From positions 1-28,858 of the forward strand of contig CABIZF010000021.1 of assembly GCA_902363135.1 (NCBI GenBank): a stretch of DNA of 28,858 nt. Direction: 5' to 3'. Source of the DNA: Lachnospiraceae bacterium. Its GTDB lineage: Bacteria > Bacillota > Clostridia > Lachnospirales > Lachnospiraceae. A model generated the notes under the pieces. That model did not search any database. It saw nothing but the letters and a program-made list of their open reading frames with translations, and was not told the DNA's origin. Position 1 is the stretch's first letter; each line of letters starts with the position of its first letter. Of the stretch, positions 22,059 to 28,858 are shown one piece after another. Position numbers and translations under genes: made by a program.

Positions 22059-23552
22059 TTATAGAGTGAGTGCCTCCATCACCGCATATGCCCCACACTC
22101 CCATATGCGTGACAGATCCTGACATACCGCCTGTTCAAAGCCGGGCAGGGCTAAGAGATCCTCACCCCAGAAATCGGCGCGTGAGCAGGTGGCATGAACG
22201 AGTGCTTCAGCGGAATCCGTCCGGTGCTCATAAAAGAAGTCCAGCACCTTTGGATCATCCTTGATCGTATAGTCATTGCCGGAGCGGGAGGCGAGCAATC
22301 CGTCCTCTGTACGGGTATGGCCATGATAAAAGGCAATATAAAAGGCGAACGAGGCGGTCAGACATTCCGGAAGCCTGTCTTTTCGTGCAATGTATTCCTT
22401 CAGGGACGGCAGCACACGCGCTTTCCATTTGGCAGTAGAATTCAGGGCTATCGAGAGCAGGGCATGGTCGATGAATGGATTGCAGAATCGGTCCGAGACA
22501 GCGGAGGCAAATGCCAGAAGATCATCTTCTGGAAGATCCAGGGTCGGGATGATTTCGTCATAAACGGTTCGATGGAGAAATTCGCGGATCACCGGATCGT
22601 GCATGCAGTCTCGTACGATATTCTGGCCGGACAGATAAGCGCCGAGTACGAAGGAGGTATGCGAACCATTCAGAATGCGAACCTTTCGCTGCTTATAAGG
22701 CTTGTGGTTGTCTGTGATCAGAACTGGAAGATCTGTCTTGTGGACCGGGAATTCCTCCAGGATCGATTGTGGTCCCTCAATGACCCAGAAGCCGAACGGT
22801 TCTCCGGTATCGAGCAGCTGATCCTCATAGCCAAGCTGCCGGCAGATGGCGTCCGCTTCCTCGCGTGGGTATCCGGTCACGATACGGTCGACCAGCGTAG
22901 AACAGAACAGATTTTCCGCTCTGACCCAGTCCGTAAATGCAGTGCCGAGCTTCCACTGGTCGGCATAGCGCAGGACGCAGTTCTCCAGTTCTTTTCCATT
23001 ATTATCAATCAGCTCACAGGAAAAAATCAGGAAGCCTTTTCCCTTTTGCATTCCGAATTTCTGAAACCTGCGGTAAAGAAACTGCGTCAGCTTTCCGGGA
23101 AAGGAGCTGGCCGGAGTGTCAGTAAACTGACAGGCAGGATCGTATACGATTCCGGCTTCAGTCGTGTTGGAGACGAGAAAACGCAGCTCCGGGTTGGCAG
23201 CACAGTTCATCAGCTGTTCATAATCGCGCTGGGCATTCAGGCAGCGGCTGATGCAGGATACGACGCGCGTTTGTGTCTGTGCCTGACCATCCTGACAGCC
23301 ACGAAGCAGAAGGGTATAGAGTCCGTCCTGTGTGTTGATCCGGTCAGAGGCTGCCGGGTTTGGAGAGGATGGCTGGCAAACGACGACCTTTGCGTCAAAC
23401 CCTGCCTTCTCATTTAATATGTCGATAAAATGATCCACAAAAGCCCGGAGAAAATTTCCTTCCCCGAACTGCAGAACACGTTCCGGCGCGTGCTCAAGGA
23501 GATAGCCCGGATAATTCTGTTCTTTTAATGTTTGATAAGATAAACGATTCAT
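22059..23552 (-). CDS. uxaB: Tagaturonate reductase (altronate oxidoreductase)
   Basis: The 497-residue cytoplasmic enzyme reduces D-tagaturonate to D-altronate with NADH in galacturonate breakdown. It belongs to the long-chain mannitol dehydrogenase family: the N-terminal nucleotide-binding segment reads LQFGEGNFLRAFVDHF (27-42), the middle has STLVDRIVTGYP, and the C-terminal domain has K-V-R-I-L-N-G-S-H near 290, the family's catalytic lysine/asparagine/histidine region. Length is typical of UxaB. The reading direction is minus, and AAAGGA lies about 10 bases before the ATG. It is 52 bases behind uxaA and surely in one transcript. The related fructuronate reductase UxuB is less likely, given the uxaA partner and sequence pattern. 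Confidence 0.93.
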   Translation of the reverse strand: MNRLSYQTLKEQNYPGYLLEHAPERVLQFGEGNFLRAFVDHFIDILNEKAGFDAKVVVCQPSSPNPAASDRINTQDGLYTLLLRGCQDGQAQTQTRVVSCISRCLNAQRDYEQLMNCAANPELRFLVSNTTEAGIVYDPACQFTDTPASSFPGKLTQFLYRRFQKFGMQKGKGFLIFSCELIDNNGKELENCVLRYADQWKLGTAFTDWVRAENLFCSTLVDRIVTGYPREEADAICRQLGYEDQLLDTGEPFGFWVIEGPQSILEEFPVHKTDLPVLITDNHKPYKQRKVRILNGSHTSFVLGAYLSGQNIVRDCMHDPVIREFLHRTVYDEIIPTLDLPEDDLLAFASAVSDRFCNPFIDHALLSIALNSTAKWKARVLPSLKEYIARKDRLPECLTASFAFYIAFYHGHTRTEDGLLASRSGNDYTIKDDPKVLDFFYEHRTDSAEALVHATCSRADFWGEDLLALPGFEQAVCQDLSRIWECGAYAVMEALTL

Positions 23553-23604
23553 TGTATTCCAATCCTTTCTCTGAATATTTAACCGAAAGTAGTTTCTATA
23601 TCAG

Positions 23605-25086
23605 CTATAGCGTCACTCCCTGCTTGAAAATTGCCATATCGTGAAAACCTGCCTGCTCGGATTTTGTCTGCCTGCCGGAGGCAACGTCGAGCACGAAGGA
23701 AAAAAGCTCTTCAGACAGCTCTTCTAAAGAGCGTCCTTCAGTGAGTACGCCGCAGTCAAAATCGATCCAGTTTTGCTTCCTTTGGGCAAGCTGTGAGTTG
23801 CTTGAGAGCTTGACTGTGGGCACAGGACAGGCAAAAGGAGTCCCTCGGCCGGTCGTAAAGAGAACAATCTGTGCACCGGAGGCCGCGAGTGCAGTCGAGG
23901 CCACAAGATCGTTGCCCGGGGCACTTAAGAGGTGAAGCCCTTTCTGACAGATACGTTTGCCGTAGGCGAGTACGCCGCGGATCGGGGCCTGCCCAGATTT
24001 CTGTGTGCAGCCAAGCGATTTGTCTTCCAGAGAGGAGATACCGCCCTTTTTATTGCCGGGTGACGGATTTTCGTAAATCGTCTGCCCGTGTCGCTGAAAA
24101 TATTCTTTGAAATCATTGATCAGATGGACGGTCTGATGAAATACTTCCTCTGACTCACAGCGGTTCATCAGAAGCGTTTCCGCGCCGAACATTTCCGGGA
24201 CTTCCGTCAGAATGGTAGAGCCGCCGGTGGAGATGAGGCGATCGGAAAAGGCGCCGACGCATGGATTGGCAGTGATACCGGAGAGCCCGTCAGAGCCGCC
24301 ACATTTCATGCCGATGATCAGCTCAGAGGATGACAGCGTTTCCCGGTGAAACTGCGCCGCGTAGTCGCAAAGCTCTTCGATGAGTGTGATTCCGTTGGTG
24401 ATTTCATCTTCGCAGTCCTGTGCATTCAGAAACCGGATCCGGTCAGGGTCATATGCACCGAGATAGGTTTTCAGTACATCAATGTTGCTGTTTTCGCAGC
24501 CAAGACCGAGCACAAGCACGCCACCCGCATTCGGATGCCGGATCAGATCAGCGAGAATTGTGCGCGTCATCTCCTGGTCGTCGCCCATCTGAGAGCAGCC
24601 GTATGGATGGGGAAAGGCGCAGATTGCATCAATGCCCGGGCGCAGAAAGCGCTGTGCGGCGCGTTCAATGGCAGTAGCGGTATTATTGACACAACCAACG
24701 GTCGGGATGATCCAGATCTCGTTGCGCACGCCGACGGTTCCATCGCCTCTTCGATATCCGTGAAAATAGCGTGGGGGTGTGGCGGAAGATGCTGCTGCCT
24801 GTGGGGTATAAGTATAATCCAGAAGCTCGCCGAGGCCGGTCTTCATATTGTGTGTATGTACCCATGCACCGGCAGGAATGTTCTGTGTGGCGGTGCCGAT
24901 CGGATTGCCGTATTTTATCACCGGATCGCCCTTGGTGTGTGCCTTCAGGGCAAATTTGTGTCCCTGAGGAATGTCCTCTTTTAAAAGAAGTGTCAGACCG
25001 GGGAGCGTGATCGATGTAGCTTTTGCCAGTGGCGTAAGTGCGACAGCCACGGTGTCAGACGGGTGAATTTGTATGTATGTTTTCAA
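23605..25086 (-). CDS. uxaA: Altronate dehydratase
   Basis: The 493-residue protein dehydrates D-altronate to 2-keto-3-deoxy-D-gluconate; the family is iron dependent. It is the full-length form: an N-terminal SAF-type domain (about 1-90, with HNMKTGLGE near 80-88) and a large C-terminal domain with GYRRGDGTVGVRNE near 110, FPHPYGCSQMGDD, GLGCEN, GMKCGGSDGLSG, and the end motif TTGRGTPFACPVPTVK ... DFDCG. The cysteines of these motifs are all present. The start is a TTG at 25084-25086 (minus strand), with AAAGGA about 10 bases upstream; an ATG nearby is out of frame. It is the first gene of the uxaA-uxaB operon, divergent from uxaC. Confidence 0.93.
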   Translation of the reverse strand: MKTYIQIHPSDTVAVALTPLAKATSITLPGLTLLLKEDIPQGHKFALKAHTKGDPVIKYGNPIGTATQNIPAGAWVHTHNMKTGLGELLDYTYTPQAAASSATPPRYFHGYRRGDGTVGVRNEIWIIPTVGCVNNTATAIERAAQRFLRPGIDAICAFPHPYGCSQMGDDQEMTRTILADLIRHPNAGGVLVLGLGCENSNIDVLKTYLGAYDPDRIRFLNAQDCEDEITNGITLIEELCDYAAQFHRETLSSSELIIGMKCGGSDGLSGITANPCVGAFSDRLISTGGSTILTEVPEMFGAETLLMNRCESEEVFHQTVHLINDFKEYFQRHGQTIYENPSPGNKKGGISSLEDKSLGCTQKSGQAPIRGVLAYGKRICQKGLHLLSAPGNDLVASTALAASGAQIVLFTTGRGTPFACPVPTVKLSSNSQLAQRKQNWIDFDCGVLTEGRSLEELSEELFSFVLDVASGRQTKSEQAGFHDMAIFKQGVTL

Positions 25087-25128
25087 TTTGGATAAGTCCT
25101 TTCATTTTATATTATATAAGTTATATAA

Positions 25129-25302
25129 GATGATGCGTACGAATTGCTCCGCTGCGAAGCAGCTCCCGCAATTCTGCAAACATTCGAAATCCGCTGATTT
25201 ACTACGTAAATCGCTACTTTCTCATGTTTGGCGGGTCCCAAGTTCAAAAGCCTTATCATGCAAGCATGAACGGCTTTTTGATCTTTTGACCCTGGCATCA
25301 TC
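25129..25302 (+). repeat. Element B copy 2: structured intergenic repeat
   Basis: Nearly identical to 13065-13234. It is closed by 25129-25136/25295-25302 (GATGATGC/GCATCATC, 8 bp). All internal hairpins of copy 1 are kept, and the AAAAGCC/GGCTTTT pair is one base longer here because of an A-to-G change on one side. It lies inside the uxaA/uxaC divergent region, oriented with uxaC. The stretch between it and the uxaA start (25087-25128) is AT-rich and probably holds the uxaA -10 region (TATAAT-like on the minus strand). Confidence 0.85.
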
Positions 25303-25409
25303 ATGATACACGGTAATACAGATATGGAGAATGCGTCAACAGGAAAACAAAATCATTATAAAAAATTGTGAAATATAGACAAAAATCACCTGCATGAACT
25401 GTGCAAATA

Positions 25410-25418
25410 TTAACCAGA
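25410..25418 (+). promoter_or_regulatory. Upstream candidate operator half, inverted relative to 25466
   Basis: TTAACCAGA is the exact reverse complement of TCTGGTTAA at 25466-25474. It lies just upstream of the uxaC -35 box. The TGGT/ACCA core is like that of FadR-subfamily GntR operators (UxuR/ExuR type). The regulator gene is not in this window. Confidence 0.4.
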
Positions 25419-25423
25419 AAAAC

Positions 25424-25453
25424 TTTGCATTTTGTGAAAATATTCGATATATT
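25424..25453 (+). promoter_or_regulatory. Candidate uxaC promoter
   Basis: TTTGCA (25424-25429) and TATATT (25448-25453) are 18 bases apart in an AT-rich stretch about 60 bases before uxaC. Two exact inverted copies of a 9-base site stand on either side. The 25303-25409 stretch upstream is AT-rich and shows no other clear feature. Confidence 0.5.
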
Positions 25454-25465
25454 TAGAGGAGAAGA

Positions 25466-25478
25466 TCTGGTTAACAGA
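25466..25478 (+). promoter_or_regulatory. Candidate repressor operator at the uxaC transcription start
   Basis: TCTGGTTAACAGA is an approximate palindrome (one mismatched pair) placed about 12 bases after the -10 box, where a bound repressor would block the polymerase. It contains the inverted match to 25410-25418, 56 bases away. Confidence 0.45.
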
Positions 25479-25513
25479 AAACATAGGAAAGATTTGTAAA
25501 GGAGAGGACAGAA

Positions 25514-26923
25514 ATGAAGACGTTTATGGATTCGGATTTTTTGCTTTCAACGATAACAGCGAAAAAGCTGTTTCATGAATATGCGGAAGGGATGCCGATT
25601 GTCGACTATCACTGCCATATCAATCCGCAGGAGATCGCTGAGGATCGGAAGTTTGAGAATATCACGCAGGTATGGCTGGGTGGGGATCATTATAAATGGA
25701 GGCAGATGCGTTCCAACGGCATTGACGAATATTATATTACCGGTGGTGCCTCTGACCGGGAAAAGTTTCAGAAGTGGGCGGAGACGCTGGCGCTCGCAAT
25801 CGGAAACCCACTCTATCACTGGAGCCATCTGGAGCTGCAGCGGTATTTTGGCTACACCGGCTATTTGAACGGAGACACAGCAGAGGAGGTCTGGCAGCTC
25901 TGCAACGCAAAGCTGCAGGAGGATGATCTGTCTGTTCGAAATATCATTCGCCGTTCCGGGGTAAAGCTGATCTGTACGACCGATGATCCGGCAGATTCTC
26001 TGCAATGGCATAAAAGCCTGCGGGAGGATAAAAGCTTTGAAGTGCAGGTGTTCCCGGCATGGCGGCCGGATAAGGCGATGAATCTGGAGAAGCCGGATTA
26101 TCCGTCTTACATTGCGCGTCTGTCAGAGGTGAGTGGAGTGGCGATTCAGGATTTTTCCGACTTAAAGGCGGCGCTTTTGAAGCGGATGGACTATTTCGCA
26201 TCGTTTGGCTGCCGTGTATCCGATCATGCGCTGGAGTATGTCATGTCATCACCGGCATCCGAAGAAGAGGTTGATGCGATTCTGAAAAAAGCACTGGCAG
26301 GCGAAACAGTCACAAAGCCTGAGACGCTGAAGTTCAAGATGGCGTTTCTGCAGTTTCTCGCGGCACAGTACCATGAGAGAGGTTGGGTGATGCAGCTGCA
26401 CTATGGCTGCAAGCGGGATAATAATACGCGGATGTATCGACTGCTTGGTCCGGATACCGGATATGACTGCATCAGCAACTATACGCCCGGCAGCGAGACG
26501 GCAGACTTTCTGGATGCGCTGGAGCTGCAGGGGATTCTGCCGAAAACGATCCTTTACTCTCTGAATCCGCAGGATAATGAGGTGATCGGCTCGATCATCG
26601 GCTGTTTCCAGGGAACCGAAGCTGCCGGAAAGCTTCAGCACGGGAGTGCCTGGTGGTTTAACGACCACAAGACCGGCATGGTGGCACAGATGACTTCGCT
26701 TGCCAACCTGGGCCTGCTCTCCAATTTTATCGGTATGCTGACCGATTCCAGGAGCTTTTTATCCTATACGCGGCATGAATATTTCCGCAGAATTCTGTGT
26801 GAGCTGATCGGAGGCTGGGTGGAAAATGGGGAATACCCGGCAGATTACCGGATGCTTGAGAAAATCATAAAGGGAATTTCCTATGAAAATGCAGTAAAGT
26901 ATTTCGGATTTGAACGCAGATAA
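25514..26923 (+). CDS. uxaC: Glucuronate isomerase (uronate isomerase)
   Basis: The 469-residue cytoplasmic enzyme interconverts D-glucuronate/D-fructuronate and D-galacturonate/D-tagaturonate, the first step of uronate breakdown. It is an amidohydrolase-superfamily barrel: the metal site begins at H33-C-H35 in DYHCHINPQEI, followed by the family segments LGGDHYKWRQMR, NPLYHWSHLELQRYFG, CTTDDPADSLQWH, VFPAWRPDKAMNL, WVMQLHYG, and the C-terminal FIGMLTDSRSFLSYTRHEYFRR. Length is typical. AAAGGAGAGG sits just before the ATG. It diverges from uxaA across a region with a promoter and operator-like repeats. With UxaB and UxaA it covers galacturonate to 2-keto-3-deoxygluconate; the KDG kinase and aldolase are not in this window. 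Confidence 0.96.
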   Translation: MKTFMDSDFLLSTITAKKLFHEYAEGMPIVDYHCHINPQEIAEDRKFENITQVWLGGDHYKWRQMRSNGIDEYYITGGASDREKFQKWAETLALAIGNPLYHWSHLELQRYFGYTGYLNGDTAEEVWQLCNAKLQEDDLSVRNIIRRSGVKLICTTDDPADSLQWHKSLREDKSFEVQVFPAWRPDKAMNLEKPDYPSYIARLSEVSGVAIQDFSDLKAALLKRMDYFASFGCRVSDHALEYVMSSPASEEEVDAILKKALAGETVTKPETLKFKMAFLQFLAAQYHERGWVMQLHYGCKRDNNTRMYRLLGPDTGYDCISNYTPGSETADFLDALELQGILPKTILYSLNPQDNEVIGSIIGCFQGTEAAGKLQHGSAWWFNDHKTGMVAQMTSLANLGLLSNFIGMLTDSRSFLSYTRHEYFRRILCELIGGWVENGEYPADYRMLEKIIKGISYENAVKYFGFERR

Positions 26924-26937
26924 GTATTCCCCCGCTT

Positions 26938-26972
26938 CAAGTGCGCAAAGTGACTGCGAATGTCCGTTTTAC
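26938..26972 (+). repeat. Possible fragment of element A 3' end
   Basis: CAAGTGCGCAAAGTGACTGCGAAT followed by GTCCGTTTTAC resembles the tail of element A (11474-11507) at roughly 27 of 38 positions, including the GCGAAT-x-TCCG core. The following GCT-AAAAAAT also resembles 11524 onwards. It lies just after uxaC and is much degraded. The call rests on short similarity. Confidence 0.3.
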
Positions 26973-27012
26973 GCTGCTAAAAAATCAGAGGATATCAGCA
27001 AAAATTTTTAAT

Positions 27013-28383
27013 ATGAAAAAGAGAAAATTTATAATTCTGGCCATTGCAATAATTGCTGCGGCGCTATTACTGGAAGGCTATATTTTAAAGTATGTCAACG
27101 ACAAAAACTCAGACCGGACGTCAAAGGTACTCTTGGACCGTGTTATCACGGTACTTGATAAAAATGACGAGAGTGAAGAAAATCTCATCAAATCGCTGAA
27201 GGACGATTATATAGTCAGAGCTAAGGCGGTTTCTTATATTATTGATGCAAAGCCGGGAGTAGAGTATGACGTTGACGAATTACAGAAGATTGCGTCGTTG
27301 ATTTCTGTTGATGAGATACATTTATTTGATACGAAAGGATATATTTACAGTGGTTCTGTACCAAAATACTTCGGTTACAGCTTTGATTCCGGAGAGCAGA
27401 TGGAGTATTTCAAGCCTATGCTTACGGACAAGAAGCTTACCATGTGTCAGGACGTGACGCCGAATACATCTGAGGCTAAAGAAATGATGTATGCGATTAC
27501 CTGGAACGAGGCCGGAGATAAAATGATTCAGGTCGGTATCGCACCGAAGCGCCTTCTTAACGAGGTTAAGCAGAATGAGATTTCTGCCGTAGTCGCAGAT
27601 ATGCCAGTGTATAAGGATATGGAAATTCTGGTTGCGGATGCAGATACAAAAATTGTAGCCGGAGCTACAGACAGCAGTAAAACAGGACTGGAGCTTGACA
27701 GCATTGACACAAGCCATTACCGGTGTGTGCAGAAGCAGGATGGGGCATATATTGTTGCTGTAATGGTAAAGGATTCTTATTACCTTCAGGGAACCATTTT
27801 TGCTATTCTTATCGTTGGGGTATATCTGACTCTGGCTTCGTGCTGCATGGTATATATGCTGTCGAAGGTCATGAAAGAGAAGTATGAAAAGGAAAAATTC
27901 CGGTATACGTCGAATACGGATGAACTCACCAGATGTTACAACAGGCATGCGTATGAAGAGGACATAAACAGCCTTGACCTTGATAAGGAATGGGTGTATG
28001 TTTCTATGGATCTCAATGGCCTCAAGCGTGCAAACGATTCCTTCGGACATGCAGCCGGAGATGAGCTTATACGGGCAGCTGCAGATTGTATGAAAAACAG
28101 CTTCAGTGAACATGGAAAGGTTTACAGAGTTGGCGGAGATGAGTTTGTTGTCATCGTCACGAAGGATGTATCGCAGTTTGAAAATATTCTGAGGGCATTT
28201 GAACAACGTGTGGCAGGCTGGCATGGAGCATTCGTGGAGTCAATGACAGTATCATGCGGATACGTTTTCAGTTCGGAAAGAAAATGGGACAGCATTTTTG
28301 AGATTTCCAGAGTTTCGGATGAAAGAATGTATGAGAGCAAGAAACAATATTACATTAGAAATGGAATAGACAGAAGAAAATGA
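27013..28383 (+). CDS. Membrane-bound diguanylate cyclase (GGDEF)
   Basis: From 27013 the protein is 456 residues. A first membrane helix lies at 5-22, an extracytoplasmic Cache-like sensor region at about 30-255, a second helix at about 261-285, and a GGDEF domain at about 300-456. The cyclase motifs are intact: DELTRCYNRHAYEED, DLNGLKRANDSFGHAAGDEL and G374-G-D-E-F378. It should make cyclic di-GMP in response to an external signal. No R-x-x-D inhibitory site precedes GGDEF (the segment is SEHGKVYRV). The frame is open back to 26941, but that part covers the degraded repeat and puts a charged stretch before the first helix, so ATG 27013 is preferred though its ribosome binding site is weak. 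It is not obviously linked in function to the uronate genes before it. Confidence 0.9.
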   Translation: MKKRKFIILAIAIIAAALLLEGYILKYVNDKNSDRTSKVLLDRVITVLDKNDESEENLIKSLKDDYIVRAKAVSYIIDAKPGVEYDVDELQKIASLISVDEIHLFDTKGYIYSGSVPKYFGYSFDSGEQMEYFKPMLTDKKLTMCQDVTPNTSEAKEMMYAITWNEAGDKMIQVGIAPKRLLNEVKQNEISAVVADMPVYKDMEILVADADTKIVAGATDSSKTGLELDSIDTSHYRCVQKQDGAYIVAVMVKDSYYLQGTIFAILIVGVYLTLASCCMVYMLSKVMKEKYEKEKFRYTSNTDELTRCYNRHAYEEDINSLDLDKEWVYVSMDLNGLKRANDSFGHAAGDELIRAAADCMKNSFSEHGKVYRVGGDEFVVIVTKDVSQFENILRAFEQRVAGWHGAFVESMTVSCGYVFSSERKWDSIFEISRVSDERMYESKKQYYIRNGIDRRK

Positions 28384-28772
28384 TTATTGGTGATATTATA
28401 GTATGTTCAAATATAACTTATAGTTTAAACCCCGTATCCTGGAAGATGGAATTTAAATGTTCGGAACCAGAAGACTCTTTTTATGTTTATATGAATTCTT
28501 TAGAGGTTGATGAGTTAATATCGTTAGGAGAAAACGTGAAAAAAATTGTCAATGATGAAGAAAAAGAGTATGACGGTGAGAATGAAATAGGTAAAATTCA
28601 TGTTGAAAAGGATTTTACAATCATCGAATCATATGTTCCGGGATTTGAACCATCAAAACTAAAAACCAAATATTTTTTAAACATAATTGTATGTGTTTTA
28701 ATTAATTATGAAATATTAGAAGATGATTCCATTTTAGAGGAATGTCCTAGAGCGTGTTTGAAAAACATTTGA
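28380..28772 (+). CDS. AT-rich unknown ORF, 3' end replaced by an IS
   Basis: The 130-residue ORF overlaps the cyclase stop by ATGA (28380-28383). It is acidic, soluble-looking (strands and helices), and clearly more AT-rich than the genes before it, so it may be a recent arrival. No family is recognised. The last seven codons (RACLKNI then stop) lie in the IS terminal repeat beginning near 28750. The natural end has therefore been lost and the gene is probably broken. The size and acidity would fit an immunity protein, but there is no toxin next to it and this is not claimed. Confidence 0.6.
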   Translation: MIIGDIIVCSNITYSLNPVSWKMEFKCSEPEDSFYVYMNSLEVDELISLGENVKKIVNDEEKEYDGENEIGKIHVEKDFTIIESYVPGFEPSKLKTKYFLNIIVCVLINYEILEDDSILEECPRACLKNI

Positions 28773-28858
28773 TTTTGTTTATTTTAACCAAATTAGAATA
28801 GACGCGATGCATATGAAGCCCAGATAGGTAGCAGCCAGTTTGTCATAACGTGTGGCTA
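28750..28858 (-). mobile_element. End of an IS5-family insertion sequence, cut by the window edge
   Basis: GAGCGTGTTTGAAAAACA at 28750-28767, just after a TA dinucleotide (28748-28749), looks like a terminal inverted repeat. The transposase stop lies 29 bases inside it on the minus strand, the spacing usual in compact IS5-type elements. The other end and any target duplication are outside the window. Confidence 0.7.
28779..28858 (-). CDS. IS5-family transposase, C-terminal 25 residues
   Basis: The minus strand reads ATRYDKLAATYLGFICIASI followed by LIWLK and a TAA stop at 28779-28781. This T/S-R-Y-D-K-L-A-x-x-Y-L-x-F-I-x-I-A-S-I-x-I-W-L end is the characteristic tail of IS5-group DDE transposases. 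The rest of the gene lies beyond the window, so its integrity is unknown. Confidence 0.8.
   Translation of the reverse strand, partial: ATRYDKLAATYLGFICIASILIWLK

Noticed and set aside
22194..23417. A 407-codon plus-strand frame opposite uxaB.
   Set aside because: Antisense shadow of a well-supported enzyme gene; composition follows the uxaB codons.
26941..27012. GTG start at 26941 giving a 24-residue longer diguanylate cyclase.
   Set aside because: It would run through repeat-like sequence and place a charged stretch ahead of the first membrane helix; no ribosome binding site there.

Overview
The window reads as chromosomal DNA of a gut-type anaerobic Clostridia bacterium, most likely a Lachnospiraceae relative. 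This is an inference from strong AGGAGG-type ribosome binding sites, sigma-A promoters, a Firmicutes-style WXG100/EssC locus, DUF4176, an Rpn-type remnant and a uronate catabolism cluster. No rRNA, tRNA, CRISPR array or origin was seen.

Region 1 (1-2320) holds one secreted, GLUG/beta-helix-type surface protein with a structured leader. Region 2 (2356-21513) is a long, tightly packed plus-strand block that looks like a divergent type VII secretion (T7SS) locus under phosphorylation control. Two tandem consensus promoters precede a transmembrane Ser/Thr kinase with a YD-repeat outer part. It is followed by a zinc-ribbon membrane protein, an EssC-like FHA-FtsK/SpoIIIE ATPase, an EsaB/YukD ubiquitin-like protein, a small unknown protein, two ESX-size helical proteins (one a true WXG100), two larger ESX-like proteins, DUF4176, a PP2C phosphatase, a degenerate Hsp70-like protein, an unknown 465-residue protein and two more transmembrane kinases. 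EsaA, EssA and a recognisable EssB are absent. The kinases have the cytoplasmic kinase fold, single membrane helix and outer domain that EssB has, and may fill its place. The kinase, phosphatase and FHA set resembles the logic of the PpkA/PppA/Fha control of type VI secretion.

Two families of structured repeats interrupt this operon. Element A (11348-11504) folds into a near-perfect four-way cloverleaf whose outer stem includes the stop codon of the WXG100 gene. Element B occurs twice (13065-13234 and 25129-25302) with only about 7 differences. A and B share a 29-base core in opposite orientation. A second A-type stem lies at 21965-22026 and a possible fragment at 26938-26972.

Region 3 (21513-22058) is a graveyard: the orphan tail of an Rpn-type protein, a terminator, a His-rich direct repeat and the A-type stem. 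Region 4 (22059-26923) is uronate catabolism: uxaA-uxaB on the minus strand, diverging from uxaC on the plus strand, with a B element and candidate operators between them. UxaC isomerises glucuronate and galacturonate, UxaB reduces tagaturonate to altronate, and UxaA dehydrates altronate to 2-keto-3-deoxygluconate. Region 5 (27013-28858) has a membrane diguanylate cyclase, an AT-rich unknown ORF and the end of an IS5-family element that appears to have cut that ORF.
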